Shown here: positions 54,750 to 63,199 of the stretch, one piece after another | Position numbering within the stretch: the stretch's first letter is position 1 | How the letters are laid out: each line of letters begins with the position of its first letter | Source: Pseudomonadota bacterium | GTDB taxonomy: Bacteria; Pseudomonadota; Alphaproteobacteria; Acetobacterales; Acetobacteraceae | Assembly: GCA_021805565.1 (NCBI GenBank) | Contig: JAJZFA010000048.1 | Location: 1-64,000 of the forward strand | Length of the DNA stretch: 64,000 nt | Reading direction: 5' to 3' | Notes under the pieces: model-generated | The model's database searches: none | What the model saw: the letters and a program-made list of their open reading frames with translations, nothing else | What the model was told of the DNA's origin: nothing | Program-made: the position numbers and the translations under genes

Positions 54750-55649
54750 ATGCAACTTGGCGCACTGGTCCCTTTCGGAGATACCGGCGGAGATCCCGCA
54801 TTGGTCCGCGACTTCGCGCTGAGCGCCGAAGCGATGGGATACGATTTCCTGGAAATACCCGACCATGTTGCCGGCGGAAATCCTGGTGTGGCGGCTGGTT
54901 CGGACCCGCGTGCGCAGGTGGTGGATAGCCTGTATCACGATCCGTTCGTGCTGATCGGCTTTCTGGCCGCCGCCACCGCCAAACTCCATTTTTCCACCGG
55001 CGTGCTGATCGTCCCGCAGCGCCAGACCGTGCTGGTGGCGAAACAGGCCGCGTGCGTCGATGTGCTGTCGGGCGGCCGCTTTCGCCTGGGCATCGGCGTC
55101 GGTTGGAATCCGGTCGAGTTCACCGCGCTGAATGAGAATTTCCACAACCGGGGCCGCCGGTCGGAGGAACAGGCCCAGGTCATGCAGGCCCTTTGGGCCA
55201 ACCCGTATGTGACGTTCAAGGGCAAGTATCACACGATCGAGGATGCCGGCATCAATCCGCGTCCGGCGTCGGGCAAGGTTCCGCTTTGGTACGGCGGTCA
55301 CCATGAACACACGTTGCCGCGCATCGCTAAATGGGGCGACGGCTGGATGCCGAACGCCTATCCGCCGGACCAGTCCGCGCTGGATATATTTTCCGGACTG
55401 CGGCGATTGACCGAAGCCGCCGGGCGCGATCCGGCATCGGTCGGGATCGAAGTCTGGACGTCGTGCGGCGAAGGGACCGCGGCCGGCTGGCGGAAAGAGG
55501 CGGCGTTCTGGAAGCAGGCCGGTGCGAGCCATATCTGCCTGACCACGACCTTCAACCGCCGCCATCATCACCGGATCGCCGGCCACACGGCCGCCGATCA
55601 TTTGGCGGCACTGGCGCGCTATCGCGATGCGATCGGCGATCTTCTGTAG
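54750..55649 (+). CDS. LLM-class flavin-dependent oxidoreductase
   Basis: This 299-residue protein has the luciferase-like TIM barrel: LGALVPFGDTGGD, AMGYDFLEIPDHV, TGVLIVPQRQTVLVAKQAACVDVLSGGRFRLGIGVGWNPVEF and VPLWYGGHHEHTL. It belongs with the F420- or FMN-dependent enzymes of the TIGR03619 type. The ATG at 54750 has AAAGGA eight bases upstream; an earlier start at 54618 would overlap the pseudogene. The gene lies in the catabolic region together with a PPOX-type protein elsewhere (5621), which may hint at F420 use, but the cofactor is not certain. Confidence 0.86.
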   Translation: MQLGALVPFGDTGGDPALVRDFALSAEAMGYDFLEIPDHVAGGNPGVAAGSDPRAQVVDSLYHDPFVLIGFLAAATAKLHFSTGVLIVPQRQTVLVAKQAACVDVLSGGRFRLGIGVGWNPVEFTALNENFHNRGRRSEEQAQVMQALWANPYVTFKGKYHTIEDAGINPRPASGKVPLWYGGHHEHTLPRIAKWGDGWMPNAYPPDQSALDIFSGLRRLTEAAGRDPASVGIEVWTSCGEGTAAGWRKEAAFWKQAGASHICLTTTFNRRHHHRIAGHTAADHLAALARYRDAIGDLL

Positions 55650-55721
55650 CGGGCGCGCCCTTTGGCTTTCGCACCGGCCCGTTATAGTGATCGTTGATAA
55701 TCAAATCGCCTGGAGGACTCC

Positions 55722-56684
55722 ATGACCGAACACCCATTGCGGCCCGACTTGTTTCGTAAGGATGCGATCGCCGAAGATACCGCGAAGGTAAACGACGCGC
55801 TGGTCGCCATGATGACCGGCCTGCCCGAGTGGTGGAACGTCGGAGCCGAAAATATGCGAGAAGCGCGCCGCCAGGGACGCGGTCCTTTCCCCGCTCCGGT
55901 CAAATCGCCACGCGCCCGGACCATCTCCATCCCCGGCCGGGACGGGAACGAGATTCCGCTGCGCATCATCGCGCCGGCCAAACCGCTTGGCGTCTATCTG
56001 CATATCCATGGCGGCGGCTGGGTGCTGGGGTCGGCCGACGGGCAGGACCCCATGCTGGAACGGATCGCCGACACCACCGGGCTTGCCGTCGTCAGCGTGG
56101 AATACCGGCTGGCGCCGGAACATCCGTACCCGGCCGGCCCGGACGATTGCGAATTCGCCGCCGCGTGGCTGGTCAAGAACGCACAAACAGAGTTCGGTTC
56201 GGATATCCTGACCGTCGGCGGGGAATCCGCGGGCGGCCATCTGTCGGCGGTCACCGTTCTGCGTATGCGGGACAAGTACGGTTATACCGGGTTTCGCGGC
56301 GCCAATTTCGTCTATGGTGCCTTCGATATGAGTTTGACGCCCAGCCAGCGCTCGTTTGGCAATCGCAGGCTGGTGCTGCGGACGATCGATATCCAGCAGT
56401 TCGCCAATGCATTCCTGCCGACCGTCACGGATCGCCGGGTGCCCGATATCTCGCCGCTGTATGCCGATCTGCAAGGATTGTGTCCGGCCTTGTTCAGCGT
56501 TGGGACGCAGGATGCCCTGCTGGATGATTCGTTGTTTATGCACGCGCGTTGGGTCGCGGCGGGGAATGAGACGGATCTGGCGATTTATCCCGGCGGTGCG
56601 CACGGGTTTACACTGTTCCCGAACCGGCTTGCGGATGAAGCCGGCGCGCGGTCGGCGGAATTCCTGCGGAAGGTTATTGCATAG
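55722..56684 (+). CDS. Alpha/beta hydrolase, HSL-type esterase
   Basis: This 320-residue esterase has the oxyanion motif HGGGW at 96-100 and the nucleophile Ser169 in GGESAGGH. Asp264 (GTQDALLDD) and His294 (GGAHGF) complete the triad of the hormone-sensitive-lipase family. No signal peptide is present, so it is cytoplasmic. A perfect hairpin terminator-like sequence follows its stop. It is 72 bases after the LLM gene on the same strand and may hydrolyse an ester or lactone in the same pathway. Confidence 0.88.
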   Translation: MTEHPLRPDLFRKDAIAEDTAKVNDALVAMMTGLPEWWNVGAENMREARRQGRGPFPAPVKSPRARTISIPGRDGNEIPLRIIAPAKPLGVYLHIHGGGWVLGSADGQDPMLERIADTTGLAVVSVEYRLAPEHPYPAGPDDCEFAAAWLVKNAQTEFGSDILTVGGESAGGHLSAVTVLRMRDKYGYTGFRGANFVYGAFDMSLTPSQRSFGNRRLVLRTIDIQQFANAFLPTVTDRRVPDISPLYADLQGLCPALFSVGTQDALLDDSLFMHARWVAAGNETDLAIYPGGAHGFTLFPNRLADEAGARSAEFLRKVIA

Positions 56685-56692
56685 GGTTTCAT

Positions 56693-56720
56693 GCCACGAC
56701 CGGCATTGTCCGGTCGTGGC
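56693..56720 (+). terminator. Stem-loop terminator after the esterase gene
   Basis: GCCACGACCGG (56693-56703), loop CATTGT, then CCGGTCGTGGC (56710-56720) form a perfect 11-bp stem nine bases after the esterase stop. The following bases are GCCTATTTA, so the T tract is weak but the stem is strong. The rest of the gap to 56928 shows no gene. Confidence 0.75.
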
Positions 56721-56928
56721 GCCTATTTACCATACGCGCGGCGTTCTATCGTCCCGGCCTGAAGGCAAGCCGCATAACGGTAAACCGTCCCGTCCGGCTG
56801 GTTCCAGCACACATAGCGGCGGCAATCGTGCGGTCTGGCGTCGTAAACCCCCGGCACATGTGGCCGCGGTTAAGAAACTGGCAGGTTCGCGCACCGCCAT
56901 CGCGGGGCGCCGGATGCGACGCGACCTT

Positions 56929-57726
56929 TCAGGCGATATCCGAGGTCGTGAAGTCGGCCGGAACGACGATTTCCAACACCTCGCAGTCGGCTGAGTAATC
57001 CAGGACCGTATGTTTGATTCCGGCCGGCTGAAGCCAGCAACTTCCGGCCGACATCATTTGTTCGCCGTGGCCCTCGAATTCGTTCTTCATCCAGCCTTGC
57101 AGCACGTACACGAGTTGCAATTCGGCCTGATGCGTATGGCGCTTGCGAACCTGTTCGGTGCAGGGCGGCACGAACCGGATCACTTGCGCCTGGCATAGTC
57201 CGCCGGTCGCCAGGGCCATCCCAAGATCCCGGTAAAGCGCGTAGCTTCGAAGCCCATCCGCCTTGAAATCGTTCTGATTCAGATGGCTCACCGCAAAGGC
57301 CTGCGGTGGATGGGCTTTGACTGGCCTGGGCGCGGCCGGCTCGACCGCCCGCGGTGCCGCGACTTGGGCCTTGCGCGGCGCGGCAACGATTCGCACCCGG
57401 CGCGCGGCCGGGGTGGCAACCGGCATGCGTGGGGCCGGACGGCGGATCGTGGCCTGTTTTACGGCGACGGGTCTCGCGGGTGGACCAGCTTTTGCCGGCA
57501 CCACGGCTTTTGCCTTGGCTGTCGTTTTTTTCGTAACCGTTCCCTGCTTCGCTGAAACCGTCTTGTGCGGCGGGGCGGCGACTTTCGCGGCAGGCGCCTT
57601 CTTCGTTACTGATATCTTCGCGGCCGGCTCAGGCTTCGCGGTGGCTTTGGACTTTTTTAAGGTGGCGGCCGGCGGGGCGGCTTTCGCCTTGCCTTGTGTT
57701 GTTCGTCCGGTGCTGGCTTTGGCCAT
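56929..57726 (-). CDS. Cupin protein with a histone H1-like Lys/Ala/Pro-rich N-terminal tail
   Basis: Residues 1 to about 140 of this 265-residue protein are almost only Lys, Ala, Pro, Thr, Val and Arg, like histone H1 or PHA-granule phasin tails, and should be disordered and DNA- or polyanion-binding. Residues about 145-260 form a cupin domain (KRHTHQAELQLVYVLQGWMKNEFEGHG, then AGSCWLQPAGIKHTVLDYSADCEVLEIVVP) with a likely metal site in HTH and KHT. The fusion is unusual. No partner is adjacent; the upstream gene is a chelatase on the same strand. Confidence 0.78.
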   Translation of the reverse strand: MAKASTGRTTQGKAKAAPPAATLKKSKATAKPEPAAKISVTKKAPAAKVAAPPHKTVSAKQGTVTKKTTAKAKAVVPAKAGPPARPVAVKQATIRRPAPRMPVATPAARRVRIVAAPRKAQVAAPRAVEPAAPRPVKAHPPQAFAVSHLNQNDFKADGLRSYALYRDLGMALATGGLCQAQVIRFVPPCTEQVRKRHTHQAELQLVYVLQGWMKNEFEGHGEQMMSAGSCWLQPAGIKHTVLDYSADCEVLEIVVPADFTTSDIA

Positions 57727-57836
57727 GGCGTCGTCCCCATCGTGCTTACTAATTGAAACCAGTATCGGCGCGATGGCGCAATTCTTTCAAGAGCCGGCGA
57801 CGATCCCGATCCAGGACGGGCTGCCGACCTGGATCG

Positions 57837-58607
57837 TCAATTCTCCGTCGCACCGAGCGCTGCCTGATCCAGGACGATTGAGTCCATCGCGGGATCGCCG
57901 GTTACGCAACCGTAAAACCGCACGATCGGGCCGGCACTGCCCCTGACGGCTTGTTCGGCGGCGATCAGGGCCGGCACGTCGTCCTGGACGTGACCGCCCC
58001 GGTTGGCGAAGAAGCCAATGACCACAACGGGGTGGGCGCGCAGGTCTTGCAGGGCGTTGGCAACGAAAGGCGGTTCTTCCAGGCAAGCGGCCCGGACCTG
58101 GGCGAACCGTGCCGTGGCGGCCACCTGGGCGACGTGCCGGTGCAAGGCCAATGCCCGGCCGGGTGCGCTGGAGGATCCGTGCCCCACAACCAGCACGGCG
58201 GCGGTTCGCGGTTGAATACCCCATGCGTCGCAGGCGGCCAGCGCCTGTTGCCCGATCAGGCGGGCCATCCCGTCGTGGACCCCTACCGGCGGGCAGATAA
58301 CGGCCGTGCGGCCGGCCAGGGCACGGGGTACGGCGACGCGGGTGAAATAGCCGCTTTCCATGAAAAAAGGTACCACGCGGATGGTGGCCGGTCCGATCCG
58401 GGACAACGCCTCCGCCACGTTGGGGCTACCGTTTAGCAGCGCGGTCGCGACGTCCGCGAACCGGCTTTTCAATAGGGGCGATCCGGCCACAAGGCCCATC
58501 GCGTCGCCCGCGCCAGGATACCGAACCGATCCGTGGCCGATCAGCAACAAAACCTCGTTCGCGGACAAACGTCGGACTCCTTTATGCGGGTATCGGAAGG
58601 CGGACAT
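57837..58607 (-). CDS. cbiX: Sirohydrochlorin chelatase-like protein (CbiX)
   Basis: This 256-residue protein has two similar halves, each starting with a chelatase motif (LLLIGHGSVRYPGAG and VLVVGHGSSSAPG). The second half contains the metal-binding HxxxC-like region of CbiX enzymes, which insert cobalt or another metal into sirohydrochlorin. The ATG at 58607 is chosen because similarity begins nearby; the frame upstream enters the divergent gene. No cobalamin or siroheme genes are adjacent, so the metal and pathway remain open. It is divergent from the ETF-ubiquinone oxidoreductase gene across 79 bases. Confidence 0.8.
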   Translation of the reverse strand: MSAFRYPHKGVRRLSANEVLLLIGHGSVRYPGAGDAMGLVAGSPLLKSRFADVATALLNGSPNVAEALSRIGPATIRVVPFFMESGYFTRVAVPRALAGRTAVICPPVGVHDGMARLIGQQALAACDAWGIQPRTAAVLVVGHGSSSAPGRALALHRHVAQVAATARFAQVRAACLEEPPFVANALQDLRAHPVVVIGFFANRGGHVQDDVPALIAAEQAVRGSAGPIVRFYGCVTGDPAMDSIVLDQAALGATEN

Positions 58608-58686
58608 CTTGCCGGTTTGCTCCCGGCTTCGATTTAACGCACATAAGTCTGGAGCGAAGTCTCGATAGACGGCAAGGAGCGGAAAA

Positions 58687-60324
58687 ATGGCCGAGGCGCT
58701 ACCGGAACGGGAAGCGATGGAGTTCGATGTCGTGATCGTCGGTGGCGGGCCGGCCGGCCTGTCGGCGGCGATTCGGCTGAAGCAGATCGACCCGGATATG
58801 GCTGTGTGCCTGGTCGAAAAGGCCGGCGAGATCGGCGGGCATATCCTGTCTGGCGCGGTGATCGAACCGCGGGCACTCGCCGAACTGATCCCGGACTGGA
58901 AGGACAAGGGCGCGCCGCTGGACACGCCGGCGCGCGAGGACCGGTTTCTGTTCCTGACCGAAACGCGGTCGTTCAAGCTGCCGACACCGCCGCAAATGCA
59001 CAACCATGGCAATTACATCGTGTCCCTGGGCAATGTGGTGCGCTGGCTGGGCCAGCAGGCCGAGGCGCTGGGGGTGGAGATTTATCCGGGCTTCGCGGCC
59101 TCCGAACTGCTGGAGGAAGACGGCCGCATCGCCGGCATCGCCACCGGCGACATGGGCGTGGGCAAGGACGGCGAACCGACAGGCAATTTCCAGCGCGGTA
59201 TGGAGTTGCGCGCGCGCTACACCCTGTTCGCCGAGGGCTGCCGCGGGTCGTTGTCGAAGCGGTTGATGACCCGCTACGATTTGCGCGACGGGCACGATCC
59301 GCAAACCTATGCGATCGGCATCAAGGAGTTGTGGGAAATCCCCGCCGCCAATCACAAGCCCGGCCTGATCGAGCACAGCCTGGGCTGGCCGCTGGACCGA
59401 GCGACCTATGGCGGGTCTTTCTTGTATCATTTCGGCGAGAACCTTGTGTCTTTCGGCTTTGTCATCGGGCTGGACTACAGCAATCCGTGGCTGTCGCCGT
59501 TCGACGAGATGCAGCGTTTCAAGACGCATCCCGCGGTGCGCCCGCATTTCGAGGGCGGGCGCCGGATTTCGTATGGCGCCCGGGCGCTGAACGAGGGCGG
59601 GTTGCAGTCGCTGCCCAAGCTTAGCTTTCCGGGCGGCCTGCTGATCGGCGACGCGGCCGGGTTTCTGAATGTGCCCAAGATCAAGGGCACGCATACAGCG
59701 ATGAAGTCCGGAATGGTGGCGGCGGAAGCGGTGGCCGAGGCGCTGGCCGGCGACCGTCCGTCCGAGATTACCGGTTACGCCGGCCGCCTGGAGGCGAGCT
59801 GGGTTTGGGAAGAACTGTCCAAGGTGCGCAATGTGCGGCCGGCGTTCGCCAAATTCGGCATGTGGGGCGGGCTGGCCTACAGCGCGCTGGACACTTACAT
59901 CTTGCGCGGCAAGGCGCCCTGGACGTTCCATCATCCGCACGCGGACAACGAAACGCTGGTGGACGCGGACAAAGCGCCGCGCATTGCCTACCCGAAACCG
60001 GACGGTGTGCTGACCTTCGACCGGCTGTCGTCGGTGTTCATCAGCAACACCAACCATGAGGAAAACCAGCCGGTTCATTTGCGGCTGACCGATCAGGCGA
60101 CGGCGATCGACCTCAACTGGCAGCGCTTTCGCGGCCCTGAGTCCCGGTATTGCCCGGCCGGCGTGTATGAGTTCATCGGCGTTGAGGAAGGTGCCCCGAA
60201 ATTGCAGATCAACGCGCAGAACTGCGTGCATTGCAAAACCTGCGACATTAAAGACCCCTCGCAGAATATAAATTGGGAGCCACCGGAGGGCGGCGGCGGA
60301 CCCAGCTATCCGGGCGGAATGTGA
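58687..60324 (+). CDS. Electron-transfer-flavoprotein:ubiquinone oxidoreductase
   Basis: This enzyme takes electrons from ETF (from fatty-acid and amino-acid oxidation) and passes them to ubiquinone. The 545-residue protein has an FAD-binding motif [17 protein letters not shown] near residues 14-30 and the second FAD region [21 protein letters not shown]. The C-terminal [4Fe-4S] site is [18 protein letters not shown], with a further Cys in [11 protein letters not shown]. The length matches the family. AAGGAG lies upstream of the ATG. The ETF subunits themselves are not in the window. Confidence 0.96.
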   Translation: MAEALPEREAMEFDVVIVGGGPAGLSAAIRLKQIDPDMAVCLVEKAGEIGGHILSGAVIEPRALAELIPDWKDKGAPLDTPAREDRFLFLTETRSFKLPTPPQMHNHGNYIVSLGNVVRWLGQQAEALGVEIYPGFAASELLEEDGRIAGIATGDMGVGKDGEPTGNFQRGMELRARYTLFAEGCRGSLSKRLMTRYDLRDGHDPQTYAIGIKELWEIPAANHKPGLIEHSLGWPLDRATYGGSFLYHFGENLVSFGFVIGLDYSNPWLSPFDEMQRFKTHPAVRPHFEGGRRISYGARALNEGGLQSLPKLSFPGGLLIGDAAGFLNVPKIKGTHTAMKSGMVAAEAVAEALAGDRPSEITGYAGRLEASWVWEELSKVRNVRPAFAKFGMWGGLAYSALDTYILRGKAPWTFHHPHADNETLVDADKAPRIAYPKPDGVLTFDRLSSVFISNTNHEENQPVHLRLTDQATAIDLNWQRFRGPESRYCPAGVYEFIGVEEGAPKLQINAQNCVHCKTCDIKDPSQNINWEPPEGGGGPSYPGGM

Positions 60325-60417
60325 CAGGGCTGGGCGATCCGCAAGTCTGTGTTTTTATTCATGTGGAATCCTCGTAAGCCGAATGACAGCGCGATGTGCG
60401 GCTGTTAGAGAGAACAG

Positions 60418-62100
60418 ATGCAAAATGCCCGCGCCGTACGTCGGTTTGTCCTTCTCGCCCTTACGCTTTTGTCGGCTTGTGCGGCGTCGGAGCCTTCCCG
60501 GGATAACGGGAAGGGCCCCGTCTCTGGCAGCCTGATCGGCGATTATCTGATTGGCCGGTTCGCCCTGTCCGAGGGCGATTCGCAAACCGCGGCGACCGAT
60601 TTTTTGAAGGCGCAGGCGCAGAATCAGGGTAATGCGGAACTGACGTTGCAGGCATTTATCGCCACACTGGATGCGGGCCGGCCGGAAGCGGTGAAACTGG
60701 CCCGGCAGTTGCCCGACAGTCAGGTCGCGCAACTCGTTCTGGCCGATGTCGATGTCAAGGCAGGCCGCTGGCAGGCGGCGGAACAACGCTTCCACGCATT
60801 GCCGCGCCAGGGCATGACTCAGTTGTTGCAGCCGCTACTGGTGGCGTGGGCGCAGCAGGGCGACGGGCGAACGGATACCGCGTTGTCCACGCTGCGGTCG
60901 TATATCGACAATCCCCGGTTCCGGCCGCTGTTCGCGCTGCACGGGGCAATGATCGCGGATATCGGCGATCGCAAGGAAGATGCTGCTATCTTGTACCGGG
61001 CCGCTGAGACGGCGGGTGGCCCACCAAGCGTTCGTACCGTGCAAATCGACGCGAGTTGGGAGGCCCGGTTCGGTCAGCCGGGTGAGGCGGAGCGTATTCT
61101 TGCGTCGCTATCCGCCGTCGCGCCCGATCTGTCGATCACCATGCCGGCACTGATGGCCACTGTCACCACGCGGCCAGTGCCGCGTGCCATCGATGGCATA
61201 GCCGAGGCCTATTTCACGTTCGCTGGCTTGCTACAGGCGCAGAACGCCAGCGATTTCTCGCTGGTGATGTTGCGGCTGTCGCTCGACCTGCGGCCGGATT
61301 TCGCCGCCGCCCGGTTACTCGCCTCGGATATCCTGCTGAACAAGAAACACCCGCGCGCGGCCCTGCGGATGTTGAACGACGTTGCCGCCGCCGATCCGTT
61401 GATCGCCATCGTTCAATTGCGCCGCGTGGCCTTGACCGATCAACTGGGGCACCCGGACGAAGCCATGCGCGATTTGGAACGGTTGGCGCGAGACTATCCC
61501 GATAGTCCGCTGCCGGATGAACAGCGCGGCGATCTGTTGCGGATCAAGCAGCGTTTTTCCGATGCGGTGGCGGCCTACGATCAGGCGATCGCGCGCGTAT
61601 CGCATCCGTCATCGCCGGATTGGGTGTTGTTCTACGATCGCGGCGTGGCCGAGGAGCGGGCGAATCTTTGGCCGCGCGCCGAGGCGGATTTCCGCCATGC
61701 ATTGGAATTGTCGCCGGATCAACCGCTTGTATTGAACTACCTGGGCTATTCCTGGGCGGATATGGGTCGTCATTTGCCGGAGGCGCGCCAAATGCTGCAA
61801 CGCGCCGCGGAGCGGATGCCGAACGATGGCGCGATTACCGACAGTCTGGGCTGGGTGGAACTCCGTCAGGGCGACACGAAAGCGGCCGTGGCGACCCTGG
61901 AACACGCGGTCGAGATGGAGCCCGAGGACTCGACGATCAACGGACATCTCGGCGATGCGTATCTCGCGGCCGGACGCAAGATCGAGGCACAGTATCAATG
62001 GCGGCGGGCGCTGACGCTGAACCCGGCGCCGGATGACGCGAAAAAACTGGAGGCGAAGTTGGATATCGCCAGGCCGGATGCTGTGCTGAGCGGACAATAG
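60418..62100 (+). CDS. TPR-repeat lipoprotein
   Basis: This 560-residue protein starts with a lipoprotein signal (Cys21 in LLSAC) and consists almost entirely of helical repeats of the TPR kind. The clearest units are near the C-terminus (LNYLGYSWADMGRHLPEARQMLQRA; ITDSLGWVELRQGDTKAAVATLEHA; INGHLGDAYLAAGRKIEAQYQWRRA). It probably sits at the outer membrane or in the periplasm as an assembly or scaffold protein. In many alphaproteobacteria a similar TPR protein precedes ispE and follows ETF-QO, as here. Exact function unknown. Confidence 0.87.
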   Translation: MQNARAVRRFVLLALTLLSACAASEPSRDNGKGPVSGSLIGDYLIGRFALSEGDSQTAATDFLKAQAQNQGNAELTLQAFIATLDAGRPEAVKLARQLPDSQVAQLVLADVDVKAGRWQAAEQRFHALPRQGMTQLLQPLLVAWAQQGDGRTDTALSTLRSYIDNPRFRPLFALHGAMIADIGDRKEDAAILYRAAETAGGPPSVRTVQIDASWEARFGQPGEAERILASLSAVAPDLSITMPALMATVTTRPVPRAIDGIAEAYFTFAGLLQAQNASDFSLVMLRLSLDLRPDFAAARLLASDILLNKKHPRAALRMLNDVAAADPLIAIVQLRRVALTDQLGHPDEAMRDLERLARDYPDSPLPDEQRGDLLRIKQRFSDAVAAYDQAIARVSHPSSPDWVLFYDRGVAEERANLWPRAEADFRHALELSPDQPLVLNYLGYSWADMGRHLPEARQMLQRAAERMPNDGAITDSLGWVELRQGDTKAAVATLEHAVEMEPEDSTINGHLGDAYLAAGRKIEAQYQWRRALTLNPAPDDAKKLEAKLDIARPDAVLSGQ

Positions 62101-62111
62101 CCGCATTCGCG

Positions 62112-62966
62112 ATGCCGCCCTTGGTGGAATACGCGCGGGCGAAGATCAATCTTCATCTGCATGTCGTCGGACGCCGCGGCGACGGTTATCATCTGCTGGA
62201 TAGTCTGGTGGCGTTTGCCGCTATTGGCGACGAACTGTCCGTATCGCCCGCGAGTCGCCTGACGTTGACGGTGAAAGGCCCGTTTGCCTCGAGCCTGGAG
62301 TCCGAGGCCGACAATCTGGTTTTGCGAGCGGCCAGGGCACTGGCGGCGCGGGCGGGTATCGAGCCCTTGGGTGCGTTGGTGCTGGAGAAAAACCTTCCGG
62401 TGGCATCCGGCATCGGCGGCGGATCGGCCGATGCGGCGGCCGCGCTGCGATTGCTCGGTCGTTTCTGGAATTTGGACCCCGGTCTGCAAGCAGGGCTGGC
62501 CGATGGGCTGGGGGCCGATGTTCCGGTGTGTCTGGCCGGACGTCCGGCCACGATGTCGGGGATCGGCGATATCCTGGCACCGGCCCCACAGCTACCGGAG
62601 CTTGGCATTGTGCTGGTCAACCCAGGCGTCGCGGTGTCCACGCCAGATGTGTTTCGCGCCCGTGCCGGGCCGTTTTCCGCGCCCGCACGGTTCCCCGACC
62701 AGGGTTGGGCGGATGCGGAATCGTGCGCGGCCGCCTTGCGGGCAGCGGGCAACGATCTGGAAGCACCGGCACGGAGGCTGGCCCCCGCGATTGGCGACGT
62801 GTTGGGCGTCCTGTCGGACACACGCGGTTGTCTGCTGGTTCGGATGAGCGGTTCCGGAGCGACCTGCTTCGGCTTGTTCGCCGATCCCGAGGCCGCGCGC
62901 TTCGCCGCGGGGACGATTATTCGCGATGGCTGGTGGGTTTGGGGTGGCTCACTTGAGACTGCGTAG
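62112..62966 (+). CDS. ispE: 4-diphosphocytidyl-2-C-methyl-D-erythritol kinase
   Basis: IspE phosphorylates CDP-methylerythritol in the non-mevalonate isoprenoid pathway. The 284-residue GHMP kinase has ARAKINLHLHVVGRRGDGYHLLDSL at the start. The phosphate-binding motif PVASGIGGGSADAAAAL follows at about 96-112, and the C-terminal motif VRMSGSGATCFGLF is present. It starts 11 bases after the TPR lipoprotein gene. Confidence 0.95.
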   Translation: MPPLVEYARAKINLHLHVVGRRGDGYHLLDSLVAFAAIGDELSVSPASRLTLTVKGPFASSLESEADNLVLRAARALAARAGIEPLGALVLEKNLPVASGIGGGSADAAAALRLLGRFWNLDPGLQAGLADGLGADVPVCLAGRPATMSGIGDILAPAPQLPELGIVLVNPGVAVSTPDVFRARAGPFSAPARFPDQGWADAESCAAALRAAGNDLEAPARRLAPAIGDVLGVLSDTRGCLLVRMSGSGATCFGLFADPEAARFAAGTIIRDGWWVWGGSLETA

Positions 62967-63015
62967 CGGTTCTGTCTTTACGTGCGGCGCTAGCCGACCT
63001 ATCACAGAACAGCGT

Positions 63016-63090
63016 TGGGGCGTCGCCAAGCGGTAAGGCAACGGATTTTGATTCCGTCATTCGGAGGTTCGATCCCTCCCGCCCCAGCCA
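63016..63090 (+). tRNA. trnQ: tRNA-Gln (anticodon UUG)
   Basis: The acceptor stem TGGGGCG (63016-63022) pairs fully with CGCCCCA (63080-63086), then G and an encoded CCA (63088-63090). The anticodon stem ACGGA/TCCGT encloses the loop TTTTGAT with anticodon TTG at 63048-63050. The T arm GGAGGTTCGATCCCTCC is intact. The 5' T-A closing pair is typical of tRNA-Gln. Confidence 0.96.
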
Positions 63091-63154
63091 TCGGCCGTCC
63101 CTGCCGGTGCAAGGCGCCATCTGGTCTGCCCGATGCGCGAATAAGGAGACGATC

Positions 63155-63199
63155 GTGACCGACCGCGAAGCTTGTCTCTCGATGCCCGCGAGCCTCTGA
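63155..63199 (+). CDS. Possible 14-codon leader ORF coupled to ribF
   Basis: A strong ribosome-binding site AAGGAG (63143-63148) lies six bases before a GTG at 63155. The GTG opens a 14-codon frame ending in TGA at 63197-63199 (peptide MTDREACLSMPASL). The stop overlaps the ribF start as TGATG, while ribF itself has no good ribosome-binding site. This suggests that ribF translation depends on ribosomes finishing the leader. There is no proof that the peptide matters. A rival view is that the GTG is a relic of an older ribF start. Confidence 0.5.
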   Translation: MTDREACLSMPASL

